Shown here in pieces: positions 18,020 through 28,004 of a DNA stretch of 64,000 nucleotides (the first letter of the stretch is position 1; every line of letters begins with the position of its first letter). The notes under the pieces were generated by a model. The model was not told the DNA's origin. It made no database searches and worked only from the letters and a program-made list of their open reading frames with translations. This DNA is from an uncultured Dongia sp. (GTDB taxonomy: Bacteria; Pseudomonadota; Alphaproteobacteria; Dongiales; Dongiaceae): positions 558,001 through 622,000 of the forward strand of contig NZ_CAKZGO010000004.1 of NCBI RefSeq assembly GCF_936916975.1. Reading direction: 5' to 3'. Made by a program: the position numbers and the translations under genes.

Positions 18020-19332
18020 CAGAGCTTCTCCATCGGCTTGGGGCTTTGTGCGATGGCGGCATGGGAGCCGCCCGCGCCAAGGACCGGGCGTGAGATCGAG
18101 AGGGGAACCGGCAGCGCGCGCTCGAAGATCGAGAGCAGCGGCAGGACCACCAGGAAGTAGCCGAAGTAGTAGGTCGTAGCCAGCTGGCCCATGGCGATGA
18201 TGCTGATGCCTACCTGGCCCACATCGGGCGAGATCGAGAAGGCGAAGGGCGACCAGATCCAATCCGGCGGGCTCTTGCCGCAGATGGTCAGGATCACGCA
18301 ATCGAACACCAGCATCCAGAAGAACCACTTGAAGGCCGGGCGATAGCGGCCGGAACGGACCGGCGAGCGGTCGAGCCAGGGCAGCACGAACAGCACCAGG
18401 ATCGAAGCGAACATCGCGATGACGCCCAGCAGCTTGTCCGGGATCGAGCGCAGGATCGCGTAGAACGGCAGGAAGTACCATTCCGGCACGATATGTTCGG
18501 GCGTCGAGAGCGGGTTGGCCGGCACGAAGTTCACCGGATCACCCAGCGTCACCGGAGCATAGAACACCCAGTAGGCGTAGAAGATCATGAACACGCCAAG
18601 GCCGAACATATCCTTCACCGTATAATACGGGTGGAAGGGGATGGTGTCCTGCGGGCCCTTGGTGTCGATGCCGATGGGGTTGTTGGAACCGAAGCGGTGC
18701 AGCGCCACGACGTGCAGCACGACGACACCCAGCAGCACGAACGGCAGCAGGTAATGGAGCGAGAAGAAGCGGTTGAGGGTCGGGTTGTCGACCGAGAAAC
18801 CACCCCAGAGCAGCGTCACGATATGCTCGCCCACCACCGGCAGGGCCGAGAACAGATTGGTGATCACGGTGGCGCCCCAGAAGCTCATCTGACCCCAGGG
18901 CAGCACATAGCCCATGAAGGCGGTCGCCATCATGAGGAGCAGAATGACCACACCGATCTGCCACAGCAATTCGCGCGGCGCCTTGTAGGAGCCGAAATAA
19001 AGACCGCGGAACATGTGGACATAGACGACGACGAAGAACATCGACGCGCCGTTCATGTGGATGTAGCGCAGCAGCCAGCCGTAATTCACGTCGCGCATCA
19101 TGCGTTCGACCGAATTGAAGGCGTAATCGACATGCGGCGTGTATTGCATGGCGAGGAAAATGCCCGACGCCATCATGACCATCAGCATGAAACCGGCGAG
19201 GCTGCCGAAATTCCACCAGTAGCTGAGATTCTTCGGGGTCGGATATTCGTTGGCTTCGTGATGCAGGAAGGTGAAAACCGGCAGACGATGGTCGATCCAG
19301 CGGACGACCGGGTTCTTGAAATTGGCGGCCAT
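18019..19332 (-). CDS. petB: Cytochrome b subunit of the bc1 complex
   Basis: Holds haems bL and bH and both quinone sites of ubiquinol-cytochrome c reductase. The 437-residue protein has eight hydrophobic spans. Visible features are [14 protein letters not shown] (helix A), the haem-ligand helices ([24 protein letters not shown]), [19 protein letters not shown] around the Qo site, and the PEW motif ([13 protein letters not shown]). It lies between petA (13 bp upstream) and petC (4-bp overlap). Confidence 0.97.
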   Translation of the reverse strand: MAANFKNPVVRWIDHRLPVFTFLHHEANEYPTPKNLSYWWNFGSLAGFMLMVMMASGIFLAMQYTPHVDYAFNSVERMMRDVNYGWLLRYIHMNGASMFFVVVYVHMFRGLYFGSYKAPRELLWQIGVVILLLMMATAFMGYVLPWGQMSFWGATVITNLFSALPVVGEHIVTLLWGGFSVDNPTLNRFFSLHYLLPFVLLGVVVLHVVALHRFGSNNPIGIDTKGPQDTIPFHPYYTVKDMFGLGVFMIFYAYWVFYAPVTLGDPVNFVPANPLSTPEHIVPEWYFLPFYAILRSIPDKLLGVIAMFASILVLFVLPWLDRSPVRSGRYRPAFKWFFWMLVFDCVILTICGKSPPDWIWSPFAFSISPDVGQVGISIIAMGQLATTYYFGYFLVVLPLLSIFERALPVPLSISRPVLGAGGSHAAIAQSPKPMEKL

Positions 19333-19345
19333 TCTACGCGCTCCC

Positions 19346-19903
19346 TCAGCCGATCTTGACGACGGTATCGCTCACATACTGGTAGGCCGGAACCTCCAGG
19401 TTGAGCGGCGCGGGGCCTTTGCGGATGCGGCCCGAGGTGTCGTACATCGACCCATGGCAGGGGCAATACCACCCGCCAAACTGGCCCTTGGGTTCGGCAT
19501 CCTTCTGCCCGAGCGGAATGCAGCCGAGATGGGTGCACACACCGACAAGAACGAGAAATTCCGGCTTCTGGGCACGGACTTCGTCCTTCTGCGGATCCTT
19601 CATGTCAGCGCCGTCGTCCTTCACCGCCTCGGCGATCTCGGCCGCCGTGCGATGACGAATGAATACCGGCTTGCCGCGCCATTTAACGGTGATCGCCTGG
19701 CCTTCAGCCACCTGGCCCACATCGACCTCGATCGACGACAGCGCCAGGACATCCTTCGACGGATTCATGCTGCTGACAAACGGCCACACCGCCGAGGCCG
19801 CGCCGAACGCGGTCACCGATGCTGCCGTCAAAAAGAGAAAGTCGCGCCGCGTGCCTTGTTCGCCCGTCGCCTGCCCATGGGGCGTTTGCGCGTGATCCGC
19901 CAT
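19346..19903 (-). CDS. petA: Rieske iron-sulfur subunit of the bc1 complex
   Basis: A 185-residue Rieske protein with a 2Fe-2S cluster. Ligand boxes are CTHLGC (123-128) and CPCHG (147-151): C123, H125, C147 and H150 bind iron, and C128 with C149 form the usual disulfide. A twin-Arg motif (RRDFLFL, residues 19-25) before the single transmembrane helix indicates Tat export. It is the first gene of petABC, so the promoter should lie in 19904-20230. Confidence 0.97.
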   Translation of the reverse strand: MADHAQTPHGQATGEQGTRRDFLFLTAASVTAFGAASAVWPFVSSMNPSKDVLALSSIEVDVGQVAEGQAITVKWRGKPVFIRHRTAAEIAEAVKDDGADMKDPQKDEVRAQKPEFLVLVGVCTHLGCIPLGQKDAEPKGQFGGWYCPCHGSMYDTSGRIRKGPAPLNLEVPAYQYVSDTVVKIG

Positions 19904-20230
19904 ATGTCTTGTCCCTCCGGCAAGAGAAACCTGCCCGCGCCTATCACCACACTGATGGTGGCTCTGGGAACGCAGACAGGGCTCGAATACCCAAAATTAT
20001 CTGGGGTTTATACCATGGCACCCGAAACCGACCGCAGGCCTGAGACGCGACAGAACGCCGCATAAGGACAACATCCCGTCCCCATTCCGCATTCCCCATC
20101 TCGGCCGCGACCCGTCAGGCCCCGGCATTCCCCCTTAACCTTGGCAAGGGTATAAACAATTCCGTTTGATTTGCAAGGTTGCGGCGCTATCTGTCCGGCC
20201 AGGAATGGTTACCGAAAGTATAACTGAATC
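19904..20230. promoter_or_regulatory. Divergent intergenic region, petABC / trmL
   Basis: These 327 bp separate two divergent transcripts. Two AT-rich spots stand out: a TATAAA on the minus strand (20007-20012) that could be the petABC -10 element, and GGGTATAAACAATTCCGTTTGATTTGC-type sequence (20148-20173) nearer trmL. Neither has a convincing -35 box. No RNA gene or repeat seen; a 16-codon ORF at 20014 is not supported. Confidence 0.4.
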
Positions 20231-20701
20231 ATGCGCTTGGTCTTGTTCGAACCGGACATTCCGCAGAATACCGGGACGCTTTTGCGCCTTGCCGCCTGTT
20301 GGAATTTCGCTGTCGACGTGATTTTCCCCTGCGGCTTCATCTTTGACGACCGCCGCATGAAGCGCGCCGGCATGGATTATCTCGACGATGTCGAGGTCAA
20401 GCGGCACGACTCCTGGGCCACCTATCAGGCCTGGCGCGCCGAGAATGCCGCGCTGGCGGGGCGATTGCTGCTGCTCTCCACCAAGGCTGCATCGCCCTAT
20501 CAGCACTTCGCCTATCGCGCCGATGACAGCATCATGGTCGGGCGCGAATCGAGCGGCGTGCCGGAGGCGGTTCACATTGCCGCAGATCACCGACTGGTCA
20601 TTCCGTTGCGCCCGGGCATGAGATCGCTCAATGTCGCCCTCGCCGCGGCCATCGTCACCGCGGAAGCCCAGCGCCAGAATGGATTTTCGAGTCTTTCATG
20701 A
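20231..20701 (+). CDS. trmL: tRNA (cytidine(34)-2'-O)-methyltransferase
   Basis: Methylates the 2'-O of the wobble base in tRNA-Leu isoacceptors. It is 156 residues, a minimal SPOUT (trefoil-knot) enzyme. Family motifs are [20 protein letters not shown] (motif 1), [10 protein letters not shown] (motif 2) and the knot motif [19 protein letters not shown] (motif 3). Its stop overlaps the hemF ATG by 4 bp, so the two are coupled. Confidence 0.96.
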   Translation: MRLVLFEPDIPQNTGTLLRLAACWNFAVDVIFPCGFIFDDRRMKRAGMDYLDDVEVKRHDSWATYQAWRAENAALAGRLLLLSTKAASPYQHFAYRADDSIMVGRESSGVPEAVHIAADHRLVIPLRPGMRSLNVALAAAIVTAEAQRQNGFSSLS

Positions 20702-21597
20702 TTCCCTATAGCGACCAGCATCCTTTCCCCGCCGATTATCAGGAACAGGCCCGGACCTGGTTTCAGGCTCTGCGTGACGATATCTGCCGCAGCTTCGAGG
20801 AGCTTGAGGACGCTTTTACCGCCCATCCCAACCTGTCGACGGATGCCGAGGCGGGCCGATTCGCCCGCAAGGACTGGACGCGGGACGGTGGCCCCAATGG
20901 TTCAGGCGGCGGCGGCACGATGTCGGTGATGAAAGGTCGCCTGTTCGAGAAGGTCGGCGTCAACATCTCGACTGTGTTCGGCACCTTCTCGCCGGAATTC
21001 CGCCAGCAGATTCCCGGCACGGCCGAGGACGGCAGCTTCTGGGCCAGCGGCATCAGCCTAGTGGCGCATATGCGTTCGCCCCATGTGCCGGCGGTGCATA
21101 TGAATACGCGCCTCATCGTGACCTCGAAGGCATGGTTCGGCGGCGGCGCCGATCTCACGCCGATGTTTCCCGAGGCCCATGGCGACGATGGGGCGATATT
21201 CCACCGCGCGCTGCAAACAGCCTGCGACGCACAGGATGCCGGTTACTATCCGCGCTTCAAGGAATGGTGCGACACCTATTTCTATCTGCCACACCGCAAC
21301 GAGCCACGGGGCCTTGGCGGTATCTTCTATGACCAGCACAATACCGGCAGCTGGGCGCGCGACTTCGCCTTTACTCAGTCGGTCGGCCAGGCGTTCCGCG
21401 ATGTCTATCCGGAGATCGTCCGCCGCAACATGGGAAAGCCCTGGACGGCGGAAGAGCGCCACAGCCAATTGATCCGCCGTGGCCGCTATGTCGAATTCAA
21501 CCTGCTCTATGACCGCGGCACGACCTTCGGCCTGAAGACCGGCGGCAATACCGAAGCCATTCTCATGTCCCTGCCGCCGGAAGTGATCTGGCCCTAG
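20698..21597 (+). CDS. hemF: Oxygen-dependent coproporphyrinogen III oxidase
   Basis: Converts coproporphyrinogen III to protoporphyrinogen IX with O2 in haem synthesis. The 299-residue length is normal. Diagnostic segments are the [10 protein letters not shown] loop, [15 protein letters not shown] and [13 protein letters not shown] with conserved His/Asp residues, and the C-terminal [20 protein letters not shown] signature. It overlaps trmL by 4 bp and is convergent with the CCA-adding enzyme gene (4-bp overlap). Confidence 0.97.
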   Translation: MIPYSDQHPFPADYQEQARTWFQALRDDICRSFEELEDAFTAHPNLSTDAEAGRFARKDWTRDGGPNGSGGGGTMSVMKGRLFEKVGVNISTVFGTFSPEFRQQIPGTAEDGSFWASGISLVAHMRSPHVPAVHMNTRLIVTSKAWFGGGADLTPMFPEAHGDDGAIFHRALQTACDAQDAGYYPRFKEWCDTYFYLPHRNEPRGLGGIFYDQHNTGSWARDFAFTQSVGQAFRDVYPEIVRRNMGKPWTAEERHSQLIRRGRYVEFNLLYDRGTTFGLKTGGNTEAILMSLPPEVIWP

Positions 21598-22814
21598 GGC
21601 GTCAGCAGACTGCGCGCCTTTTCCAAACACGCCGCGCGGTCGGCAGCGAAGTCGCCGGCGATCCACCAGGCTTCGATCTCGGCAAGTTTCTGGCCCAGAT
21701 CAGGGCCGGCGCTGTGTCCCAGCGCCAGGAGATCGCGGCCGGCCAGCGGAAATTTCGGGCTGGGCCAGTTCTGGATGATGTCGAAGGCGCGCATCCAGTC
21801 GCTTTCGGGCTGTGTCGCGCCCCAGTCCAGCAGCAGCAGATCGAGTGCTGCCGCATTGCCAAGATCATAGATCTGGCGGCGCACCAGATGCGCGTCCGAC
21901 ACGTTGAAATCGGGCCGCACCCCGTTGGCCAGAGCCAGCCGGTCGCGATCGGCATTGGAAAGTTTCAGGGTCTCGGCGATATCCGCGGCACGGCCGGTGA
22001 CCGCCAGCGCCGCCAGCCGGCGGATGGAGGCCGGTGCCACGTCGAGGCGCGCCTCCAGCCCGGCCACCTTGATCAGGCGGTTCTGGCTGGTGGCAGAGGG
22101 TAGATAGCTTGCCACGAATTCGCGGCCCAGCATCTCGCCCCAGATTTCGACGCCACGCCTTGCCAGCAGCAGCTTCATGGTTTCCTGGCGCAGTCGCTCG
22201 CCGGAGAGGCGCTTCAATTCCTGGCGCCGGGACGCTGCCGCCGCGATCGCCGCTGCATCGAAGTCGCCTGCGGCATAATCGGCATGGAAGCGAAAGAAGC
22301 GGAGGATGCGCAGATAATCCTCATCCATCCGCTGTGCCGGATCGCCGACAAAGCGAACGCGGCCCGTTGTCAGATCCTCGAAGCCGTTGAAATAGTCATA
22401 GAGCTGCCCCCCACCATCGCAGAACAACGCGTTCATGGTGAGATCGCGCCGGGCGGCATCCTGTTGCCAGTCGTCGGTGAAGGCCACCACCGCATGCCGG
22501 CCATCGGTCTCGACATCGTGGCGGAGTGTCGTGACCTCGAAGCCGACATGATCGGCGACCGCGGTGATGGTCCCGTGCTTGATGCCAGTCGGCACCGATT
22601 TCAACCCTGCGGCCGCCAGCGCCTTGACCACATCCTCCGGCGCCAAATTGGTGGCGATGTCGATATCGCGGATGGCACGCCCCAGAATCGCATCGCGCAC
22701 GCAGCCGCCGACAAAGCGTCCCTCGCCACCGGCCTTGGCGAGCGCGTGGAGCACTTTCTGCGCGGCCGTTGCGTGAGGCCATGAATGGGGGTCGAGGGTG
22801 GTGGTGATTCTCAT
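21594..22814 (-). CDS. CCA tRNA nucleotidyltransferase / poly(A) polymerase family
   Basis: A 406-residue class II nucleotidyltransferase. The head motif [10 protein letters not shown] precedes the catalytic DIDIAT carboxylates. Further family blocks are the RRDLTMNAL segment and [19 protein letters not shown], used for ATP/CTP recognition and the RNA body. It adds or repairs 3'-CCA of tRNAs; from sequence alone I cannot exclude poly(A) polymerase or A-adding activity. ATG 22814 is preferred as it places the head domain near the N-terminus. Confidence 0.92.
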   Translation of the reverse strand: MRITTTLDPHSWPHATAAQKVLHALAKAGGEGRFVGGCVRDAILGRAIRDIDIATNLAPEDVVKALAAAGLKSVPTGIKHGTITAVADHVGFEVTTLRHDVETDGRHAVVAFTDDWQQDAARRDLTMNALFCDGGGQLYDYFNGFEDLTTGRVRFVGDPAQRMDEDYLRILRFFRFHADYAAGDFDAAAIAAAASRRQELKRLSGERLRQETMKLLLARRGVEIWGEMLGREFVASYLPSATSQNRLIKVAGLEARLDVAPASIRRLAALAVTGRAADIAETLKLSNADRDRLALANGVRPDFNVSDAHLVRRQIYDLGNAAALDLLLLDWGATQPESDWMRAFDIIQNWPSPKFPLAGRDLLALGHSAGPDLGQKLAEIEAWWIAGDFAADRAACLEKARSLLTP

Positions 22815-22906
22815 GGCCGCCATCTTAGCCGAAATGGTGGTGGCGCTGATAGATGGCGCTATCTGGCTCTTGCCACACCGTCCCACCTATGGCCTAGGAT
22901 CGCGCC

Positions 22907-24097
22907 ATGCAGCAGATTCTTCTTGCCATCAACGCCGGCTCGTCCAGCGTCAAGTTCCAGGTTTTCGCCGCAGCGGATGCGTCGCTGGAACGGCGTGTGA
23001 GCGGCCTCCTCGACGGCATCGGCAGCCAGCCGCGGCTTATCATCCGCGATGGCACAGGTGCAGTCCTGGTCGACAAATCCTTCGCATTGGCGACGGTGGC
23101 GAGCGTCGAGGCGGCGCAGGAGATTGTCGGCGACTGGCTGGAGGCAGCGCAGGAGCTCATCGGTGGTAAGCTGACCGCAATCGGCCACCGCGTGGTCCAT
23201 GGCGGGGCGGATTTTACCAGGCCCGTCCTTATCGACGATGCGGTACTTGCGCGGATTGTCGCCCTGACGCCACTGGCGCCGTTGCACCAGCCGAAGAACC
23301 TCGCCCCCATTCGCGCCTGGGCGCGGCGGCGGCCTGATCTGCCGCAAGTAGCCTGCTTCGACACGGCGTTCCACCGCGGCCATGGCGAGCTTGCCGACCG
23401 CTTCGCCATCCCCGACGCGCTCTATCAGGAGGGGATTCGGCGCTATGGCTTTCACGGCCTCTCCTATGAATACATCGCCCAGCGCGTGCCGGAAGTTTTT
23501 CCAGGCCTGGCCAGGGGCCGCATCATCGTGGCGCATCTCGGCAATGGCTGCTCGCTCTGCGCCTTGAAGGATGGGCGCAGTATCGACAGCACGATGGGTT
23601 TCACCGCCCTCGATGGCATCCCGATGGGCACCAGGCCCGGCGCACTCGATCCTGGAATCGTGCTGTACCTCATGCGCGAGAAGGGCATGGATGCCGCAGC
23701 GATCGAGCACTTCCTCTATCACCAATGCGGTCTCAAAGGCCTGTCGGGTATCAGCAACGATGTGCGTCTGCTGGAGGCGAGCGCTGAGCCGTCGGCGCGC
23801 CTCGCCCTCGATCATTTCGTCTATCGCATCACCAAGGAGATCGGCGCGCTTGCCGCGGTGCTGGGCGGGATCGACGCGCTGGTCTTCACCGCCGGGATCG
23901 GTGAGAACGGCACTGAGATGCGCCGGCACATCGTCACCGGCTCTGCCTGGCTTGGACTCACGATCGATGAGACGGCCAATCGCACGCGGCAACTGGACCT
24001 CAGCGCCACCGCCACCGGTCCGCGCGTGCTGATGATTCCGACCGATGAAGAATTGATGATCGCGCGGCACACGCGCGATGTGCTGGCAGCCCGCTAG
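22907..24097 (+). CDS. ackA: Acetate kinase
   Basis: Interconverts acetate + ATP and acetyl phosphate + ADP. It has 396 residues, with the ASKHA fold. Motifs are NAGSSSVKF (residues 8-16), the catalytic-region segment HRVVHGG, GFHGLSYEYI, HLGNGCSLCALKDGRSIDSTMG and the adenosine-binding FTAGIGENG. The usual partner phosphotransacetylase is not adjacent. A propionate or butyrate kinase is a less likely alternative. Confidence 0.95.
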   Translation: MQQILLAINAGSSSVKFQVFAAADASLERRVSGLLDGIGSQPRLIIRDGTGAVLVDKSFALATVASVEAAQEIVGDWLEAAQELIGGKLTAIGHRVVHGGADFTRPVLIDDAVLARIVALTPLAPLHQPKNLAPIRAWARRRPDLPQVACFDTAFHRGHGELADRFAIPDALYQEGIRRYGFHGLSYEYIAQRVPEVFPGLARGRIIVAHLGNGCSLCALKDGRSIDSTMGFTALDGIPMGTRPGALDPGIVLYLMREKGMDAAAIEHFLYHQCGLKGLSGISNDVRLLEASAEPSARLALDHFVYRITKEIGALAAVLGGIDALVFTAGIGENGTEMRRHIVTGSAWLGLTIDETANRTRQLDLSATATGPRVLMIPTDEELMIARHTRDVLAAR

Positions 24098-24110
24098 CCG
24101 AACAAGCGCA

Positions 24111-25151
24111 CTAGCCGAACAAACGCATGGGGACCAGGACGAGATTGGCCAGGAATTGCTGGGTGGCAGCGCGCCAGGAGAACCGTTCCGCCTCAGCCCG
24201 GCACCCCGCGCGCGGAATGCTGAGCGCCCGCTTGATGGCGCGGCCGAGATCGAGATCGAGCGCGCCGGAAACACCTTCGCGCAGGATATCCTTGGGGCCG
24301 GCCACCGGAAAGGCCGCCACGGGCACGCCACACGCCAACGCTTCCAGGATCACCAGGCCGAACGTATCGGTGAGGCTTGGGAAGACGAAAACATCTGCGG
24401 CGGCATAAAGCTGCGCCAGATCGTCACCCACCTTCTGGCCGAGGAAGATCGCCTTGGGAAAGCGCGCCTTGAGATCGGCATGTTGCGGACCGTCGCCGAT
24501 GATCACCTGGCTGCCGGGCAGATCCAGCGTCAGGAACGCTTCGACATTCTTCTCAACCGCGAGGCGCCCGACATAAAGATGAATCGGTCGCGGCAGATCG
24601 GCCAAAGGCGGAATTTCGTTGGCGAGCGGGCGTGGTCGGAACAGCCTGGTGTCGACGCCGCGCGACCAGCGCTTGATGCGCGTGAAACCGCGACGATGCA
24701 GATCCGCTTCTATTGAGGGTGTCGCCACCATGGTCGCCTGTGCCGCGCCATGAAAGCGCCGCAGCCAGGCATAGGTAAGTCGCAGCGGCAGACCGAAGCG
24801 GGCGGCGATGTATTCCGGAAAGCGCGTGTGATAGGCGGTGGTGAAGGGCAGACCACGGCGCAGGCAATAGCGCCGTGCTGCCAAGCCCAGCGGACCTTCG
24901 GTCGCGATGTGGATGGCGTTGGGCGCCAGCGCATCCAGCCGTGCCGCCATACGGCGATAGGGAAAGAGCGCCAGCCTGATTTCCGGATAGGTCGGGCAGG
25001 CGACCGAGCGGAAGGATTGCGGCGAGATGATCGTCGGCCGGTGCCCTGCGCGCTGCAGCTCGTCCATCGTCCGGCCGATGGTGCGCACGACGCCATTGAC
25101 CTGCGGTGCCCAGGCGTCGGTCACGATGGCGATGTTGAGCGAGGCGCTCAT
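24111..25151 (-). CDS. GT4 glycosyltransferase, Agt-like (predicted diacylglycerol glycosyltransferase)
   Basis: A 346-residue GT-B retaining glycosyltransferase. The N-terminal domain starts IAIVTDAWAPQVNGVVRTI, the acceptor-side signature seen in GT4 enzymes acting on lipids. The C-terminal domain has the nucleotide-sugar motif YVGRLAVEKN and the E-x7-E motif in FGLVILEALACGVPVAAFPV. It overlaps the PlcP-like phosphoesterase by 4 bp. In Sinorhizobium and marine alphaproteobacteria a PlcP-Agt pair replaces phospholipids by glycolipids during phosphate starvation (established knowledge). The donor sugar cannot be read here. Confidence 0.82.
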   Translation of the reverse strand: MSASLNIAIVTDAWAPQVNGVVRTIGRTMDELQRAGHRPTIISPQSFRSVACPTYPEIRLALFPYRRMAARLDALAPNAIHIATEGPLGLAARRYCLRRGLPFTTAYHTRFPEYIAARFGLPLRLTYAWLRRFHGAAQATMVATPSIEADLHRRGFTRIKRWSRGVDTRLFRPRPLANEIPPLADLPRPIHLYVGRLAVEKNVEAFLTLDLPGSQVIIGDGPQHADLKARFPKAIFLGQKVGDDLAQLYAAADVFVFPSLTDTFGLVILEALACGVPVAAFPVAGPKDILREGVSGALDLDLGRAIKRALSIPRAGCRAEAERFSWRAATQQFLANLVLVPMRLFG

Positions 25152-25960
25152 GCCGGCTCGGCCGCGATCAAGGTCGGCGCCAGCATCGACAATTGCCGGT
25201 TGGCGGCCCATTCGATGATCTCAAGACGGCCGTCGCGATGTTCCACCAGCGCCGTGCAGCTTTCCACCCAATCGCCGTCATTCGCATAGAGGATGCCGTC
25301 GATATCCTTCAGCGCCGCCTGGTGGATATGACCGCACACCACACCATCGAAGCCGCGACGCTTGGCTTCGGCAGCGACGGTATGTTCAAAATCGCCGATG
25401 AACTTGACCGCATCCTTGACCCGCGATTTCAAATAGGCGGAGAGCGACCAATAGGGATAGCCCATCACATGGCGGGCGCGGTTGAACCACTGATTGAGCG
25501 CCAGCGCCATCGTGTAGGCGGAGTCGCCCAGCCGGGCCAGCCACGGCGCATAGCGCATGATGCCGTCGAAGGCATCGCCGTGGATGATCAGCAGGCGCTT
25601 GCCGTCGGCGGTGACATGCACCGCCTCGTTCATCACCTGGACATCGCCGAAGGCATGGTCGTCATAGTCACGCAAGGGTTCGTCGTGATTGCCGGGCACA
25701 TAGATCACCTGCGTGCCCTTGCGCGCTTTCCGGAGCAGCTTCTGCACCACGTCGTTATGGCTTTGCGGCCAGAACCAGCCCTTCGACAGGCGCCAGCAAT
25801 CGATGATGTCGCCGACCAGATAGACGTAGTCGGCTTCATTGTGCTTGAGGAAGTCGAGCAGATACTGCGCCTTGCAGCCGCGCGTGCCGAGATGCACGTC
25901 GGAGATGAAAATCGCCCGGTAGCGTGTTGTTTCTGGCGCCATCTGGGACATCGCGTTCAT
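25148..25960 (-). CDS. plcP: PlcP-like metallophosphoesterase (predicted phospholipase C)
   Basis: A 270-residue calcineurin-like phosphoesterase. Metal-binding blocks are DVH (21-23), GDIID (50-54), GNHDE (90-94), a later HGD and GHIH near 213. The whole reading, including FISDVHLGTRGCKAQYLLDF and WFWPQSHNDVVQKLLRKARKG, closely resembles Sinorhizobium PlcP from memory, rather than classical LpxH, though automatic annotation often says UDP-2,3-diacylglucosamine diphosphatase. PlcP cleaves phosphatidylcholine and related lipids to diacylglycerol. ATG 25960 is chosen over a GTG at 25993 without a ribosome site. It is coupled to the GT4 gene. Confidence 0.78.
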   Translation of the reverse strand: MNAMSQMAPETTRYRAIFISDVHLGTRGCKAQYLLDFLKHNEADYVYLVGDIIDCWRLSKGWFWPQSHNDVVQKLLRKARKGTQVIYVPGNHDEPLRDYDDHAFGDVQVMNEAVHVTADGKRLLIIHGDAFDGIMRYAPWLARLGDSAYTMALALNQWFNRARHVMGYPYWSLSAYLKSRVKDAVKFIGDFEHTVAAEAKRRGFDGVVCGHIHQAALKDIDGILYANDGDWVESCTALVEHRDGRLEIIEWAANRQLSMLAPTLIAAEPA

Positions 25961-26076
25961 ATCGTTCGCTTCGACTCGCAGAGTTGTTGTCACGGGCTGC
26001 TATCGCTGGCCCGCTCTTAGCGACATATCCATTGCAGGATGATGACGGCGCCAGCGCGCGGCCGAATCTGCGAATG

Positions 26077-26116
26077 ATTTCATGGGGGCGTCATGGGAAA
26101 GACGCGGATGTGTCAT
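26077..26116 (+). promoter_or_regulatory. 11-bp-phased pho-box-like half-site array upstream of plcP
   Basis: Half-sites resembling the PhoB consensus CTGTCAT occur at exact 11-bp phasing on the plus strand: ATTTCAT (26077), GCGTCAT (26088), a degenerate AAGACGC (26099) and GTGTCAT (26110), with G-rich 4-bp spacers. It lies 117-156 bp before the plcP ATG. The half-sites point away from plcP, the opposite of the usual orientation, so the call is tentative. Confidence 0.35.
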
Positions 26117-26127
26117 GAGGAGCAAGG

Positions 26128-26276
26128 CCCCTCTCCCCGACCTTCCCCCACCGCCGACGAATGTCGGCCTTCGCCGACTGTGGGGGGAGGGAGCTCACCG
26201 AGCTTGCTACAAACCTGCGCGACAGACTGGCTAGAATCCCCTCTCCCCAACGTGGGAGAGGGTTAGGGAGAGGGGG
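26128..26276. repeat. Interspersed inverted-repeat element, copy 2
   Basis: The left arm CCCCTCTCCCCGACCTTCCC carries an extra hairpin (CCGACGAATGTCGG region), also seen in copy 3. The right arm ends GAGGGTTAGGGAGAGGGGG. It lies 19 bp after the mutM stop, between mutM and plcP. Confidence 0.8.
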
Positions 26277-26295
26277 CGAGCGACCGGGCTCGGCC

Positions 26296-27120
26296 CTACC
26301 TCTGATCCTTAGGGCAATAGAACGTCGACCTTGCCCCTTGCGTGATCTTCTTGATCAACCCGCCGCAGAGACGGCAGGGCTCTCCGTCGCGGTCATAGAC
26401 TTTCCAGCGGTGCTGGAAATAGCCGAGCTCGCCATTGGCCTGCACATAATCGCGCAAAGACGAACCGCCGGCCTTGATCGCTTCCTTCAGCACGGTCTTG
26501 ATCGCGGCCGCGAGCTTCACGGCGCGTTCGCCCTGGATGGTGCCGGCCAGGCGCTTCGGGCTGATGCCGGCGCGGAACAGGGCTTCGGAGGCATAGATGT
26601 TGCCGACGCCCACGACGAGCCGCTGGTCCATGATGGCCAGCTTGACCGAGGTCTTGCGGCCCTTGAGCATGGCGGCGAGCGACGGGCCATCGAATGCCGG
26701 CGAGAGCGGTTCCAGCCCCAGGCCGCGGATGAGCTTGTGGTTGCCGAGTTCGGCAGCACTGACCAGATCCATCAGGCCGAAACGGCGCGCATCGTTGAAG
26801 CGCACACAGGTGCCGTTATCGATGTCGAACACCACATGATCGTGGCGGTCGAGCAGCGCCGGCCGCTTTTCGTTGACCACCATCGAGCCCGACATGCCGA
26901 GATGAACCAGCAGGATCATCCCGTCATCGAGCTCGATGATGATGTATTTCGCCCGCCGCCGGATGGCCTCGATGCGGCGCCCGGTGAGGCGCGCCACGAA
27001 ATCCGGCGGAAAGGGGAATCGCAGATTGGGGCGACGCTGCTCCACGCCGGCCAGCCGCCGGCCCAGCAGCTTCAGCGCCAGCCCGCGACAAACCGTCTCG
27101 ACTTCAGGTAATTCAGGCAT
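26296..27120 (-). CDS. mutM: Formamidopyrimidine-DNA glycosylase
   Basis: Excises 8-oxoguanine and FaPy lesions and nicks the abasic site. It has 274 residues. The mature N-terminus PELPEVETV provides catalytic Pro2 and Glu3; the H2TH region is intact and Lys of the LVHLGMSGS block is present. The C-terminal zinc finger has four Cys (CRLCGGLIKKI and FYCPKDQR contribute three visible Cys plus the start of the block). It is divergent from ubiE, a common alphaproteobacterial order. One repeat element follows it. Confidence 0.96.
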   Translation of the reverse strand: MPELPEVETVCRGLALKLLGRRLAGVEQRRPNLRFPFPPDFVARLTGRRIEAIRRRAKYIIIELDDGMILLVHLGMSGSMVVNEKRPALLDRHDHVVFDIDNGTCVRFNDARRFGLMDLVSAAELGNHKLIRGLGLEPLSPAFDGPSLAAMLKGRKTSVKLAIMDQRLVVGVGNIYASEALFRAGISPKRLAGTIQGERAVKLAAAIKTVLKEAIKAGGSSLRDYVQANGELGYFQHRWKVYDRDGEPCRLCGGLIKKITQGARSTFYCPKDQR

Positions 27121-27227
27121 GATTTGCTAGCGGTAATGGGGCAAAAGGGCGTCGTCAAGTTATTGATCTCAAAGACTGGTATCCGGCAGCCGCAGCGGTT
27201 AAAGTCCCGGCCAAACGGGAAAGAAAC

Positions 27228-28004
27228 ATGCCGGTCGAAACACCCTCAGATCACGAGCCCAACGGTCAAGACAGCACCTGGTTCGGCTTCCGCCGCATCG
27301 AGGCGGGGCAGAAGGCGGCACTCGTCCAGGGCGTCTTCTCCTCCGTCGCCGGCAAATACGATCTGATGAACGATCTGATGTCGGGGGGCATCCACCGCCT
27401 GTGGAAATCCGCCATGCTGGATTGGCTGAACCCGCGTGCGGGCTGGAACAGCCTGGATGTCGCGGGCGGCACCGGCGATATCGCCTTTCGCATCGCCGAG
27501 CGGCAACCGAGCGCCCATGTCACGATCTGCGACCTGACGCCCGCCATGTTGGAGGTCGGCCGCGACCGCGCCATCGACAAGGGCATTCTGTCCGGCCTCG
27601 ATTGGGTCAGCGGCAATGCCGAGGATCTGCCCTTCGGCGATATGCAGTTCGACAGCTATACGATCGCCTTCGGCCTGCGCAATGTCGGGCGCCAACAGCG
27701 CGCGTTGGAAGAAGCCTATCGGACTCTGCGGCCGGGCGGCCGGTTCCTGTGCCTGGAGTTCAGCCATGTGGCCCTGCCGGCCTTGGCCAAGCTCTATGAC
27801 GTCTATTCCTTCAAGGTCCTGCCCTGGCTGGGGCAGCAGGTCGCCGGCGATCGTGACTCCTATCAATATCTGGTCGAATCGATCCGCAAATTCCCGACCC
27901 AGGAAACTCTGGCCGGCATGATGAGCAAGGCGGGCTTCCGCAATGTCACCTATCGCAATCTCACGGGCGGAATTGCTGCCCTTCATTCCGGCTGGCGCGT
28001 CTAG
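27228..28004 (+). CDS. ubiE: Ubiquinone/menaquinone C-methyltransferase
   Basis: C-methylates 2-polyprenyl-6-methoxy-1,4-benzoquinol in ubiquinone synthesis. It has 258 residues. The family block [25 protein letters not shown] is followed by the SAM motif [15 protein letters not shown], and the C-terminal [16 protein letters not shown] is diagnostic. GGGAAAG lies six bases before the ATG. The stop is directly followed by the ubiB ATG, so the two genes are coupled. Confidence 0.97.
   Translation: MPVETPSDHEPNGQDSTWFGFRRIEAGQKAALVQGVFSSVAGKYDLMNDLMSGGIHRLWKSAMLDWLNPRAGWNSLDVAGGTGDIAFRIAERQPSAHVTICDLTPAMLEVGRDRAIDKGILSGLDWVSGNAEDLPFGDMQFDSYTIAFGLRNVGRQQRALEEAYRTLRPGGRFLCLEFSHVALPALAKLYDVYSFKVLPWLGQQVAGDRDSYQYLVESIRKFPTQETLAGMMSKAGFRNVTYRNLTGGIAALHSGWRV

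Noticed and set aside
20014-20065. 16-codon ORF MAPETDRR... in the petABC/trmL region
   Set aside because: Weak ribosome site, no hydrophobic or conserved-looking pattern and too short to call.
25961-25993. Earlier GTG start for the PlcP-like protein
   Set aside because: No ribosome site upstream and the extra residues (TTTLRVEAND) lie before the usual family start.
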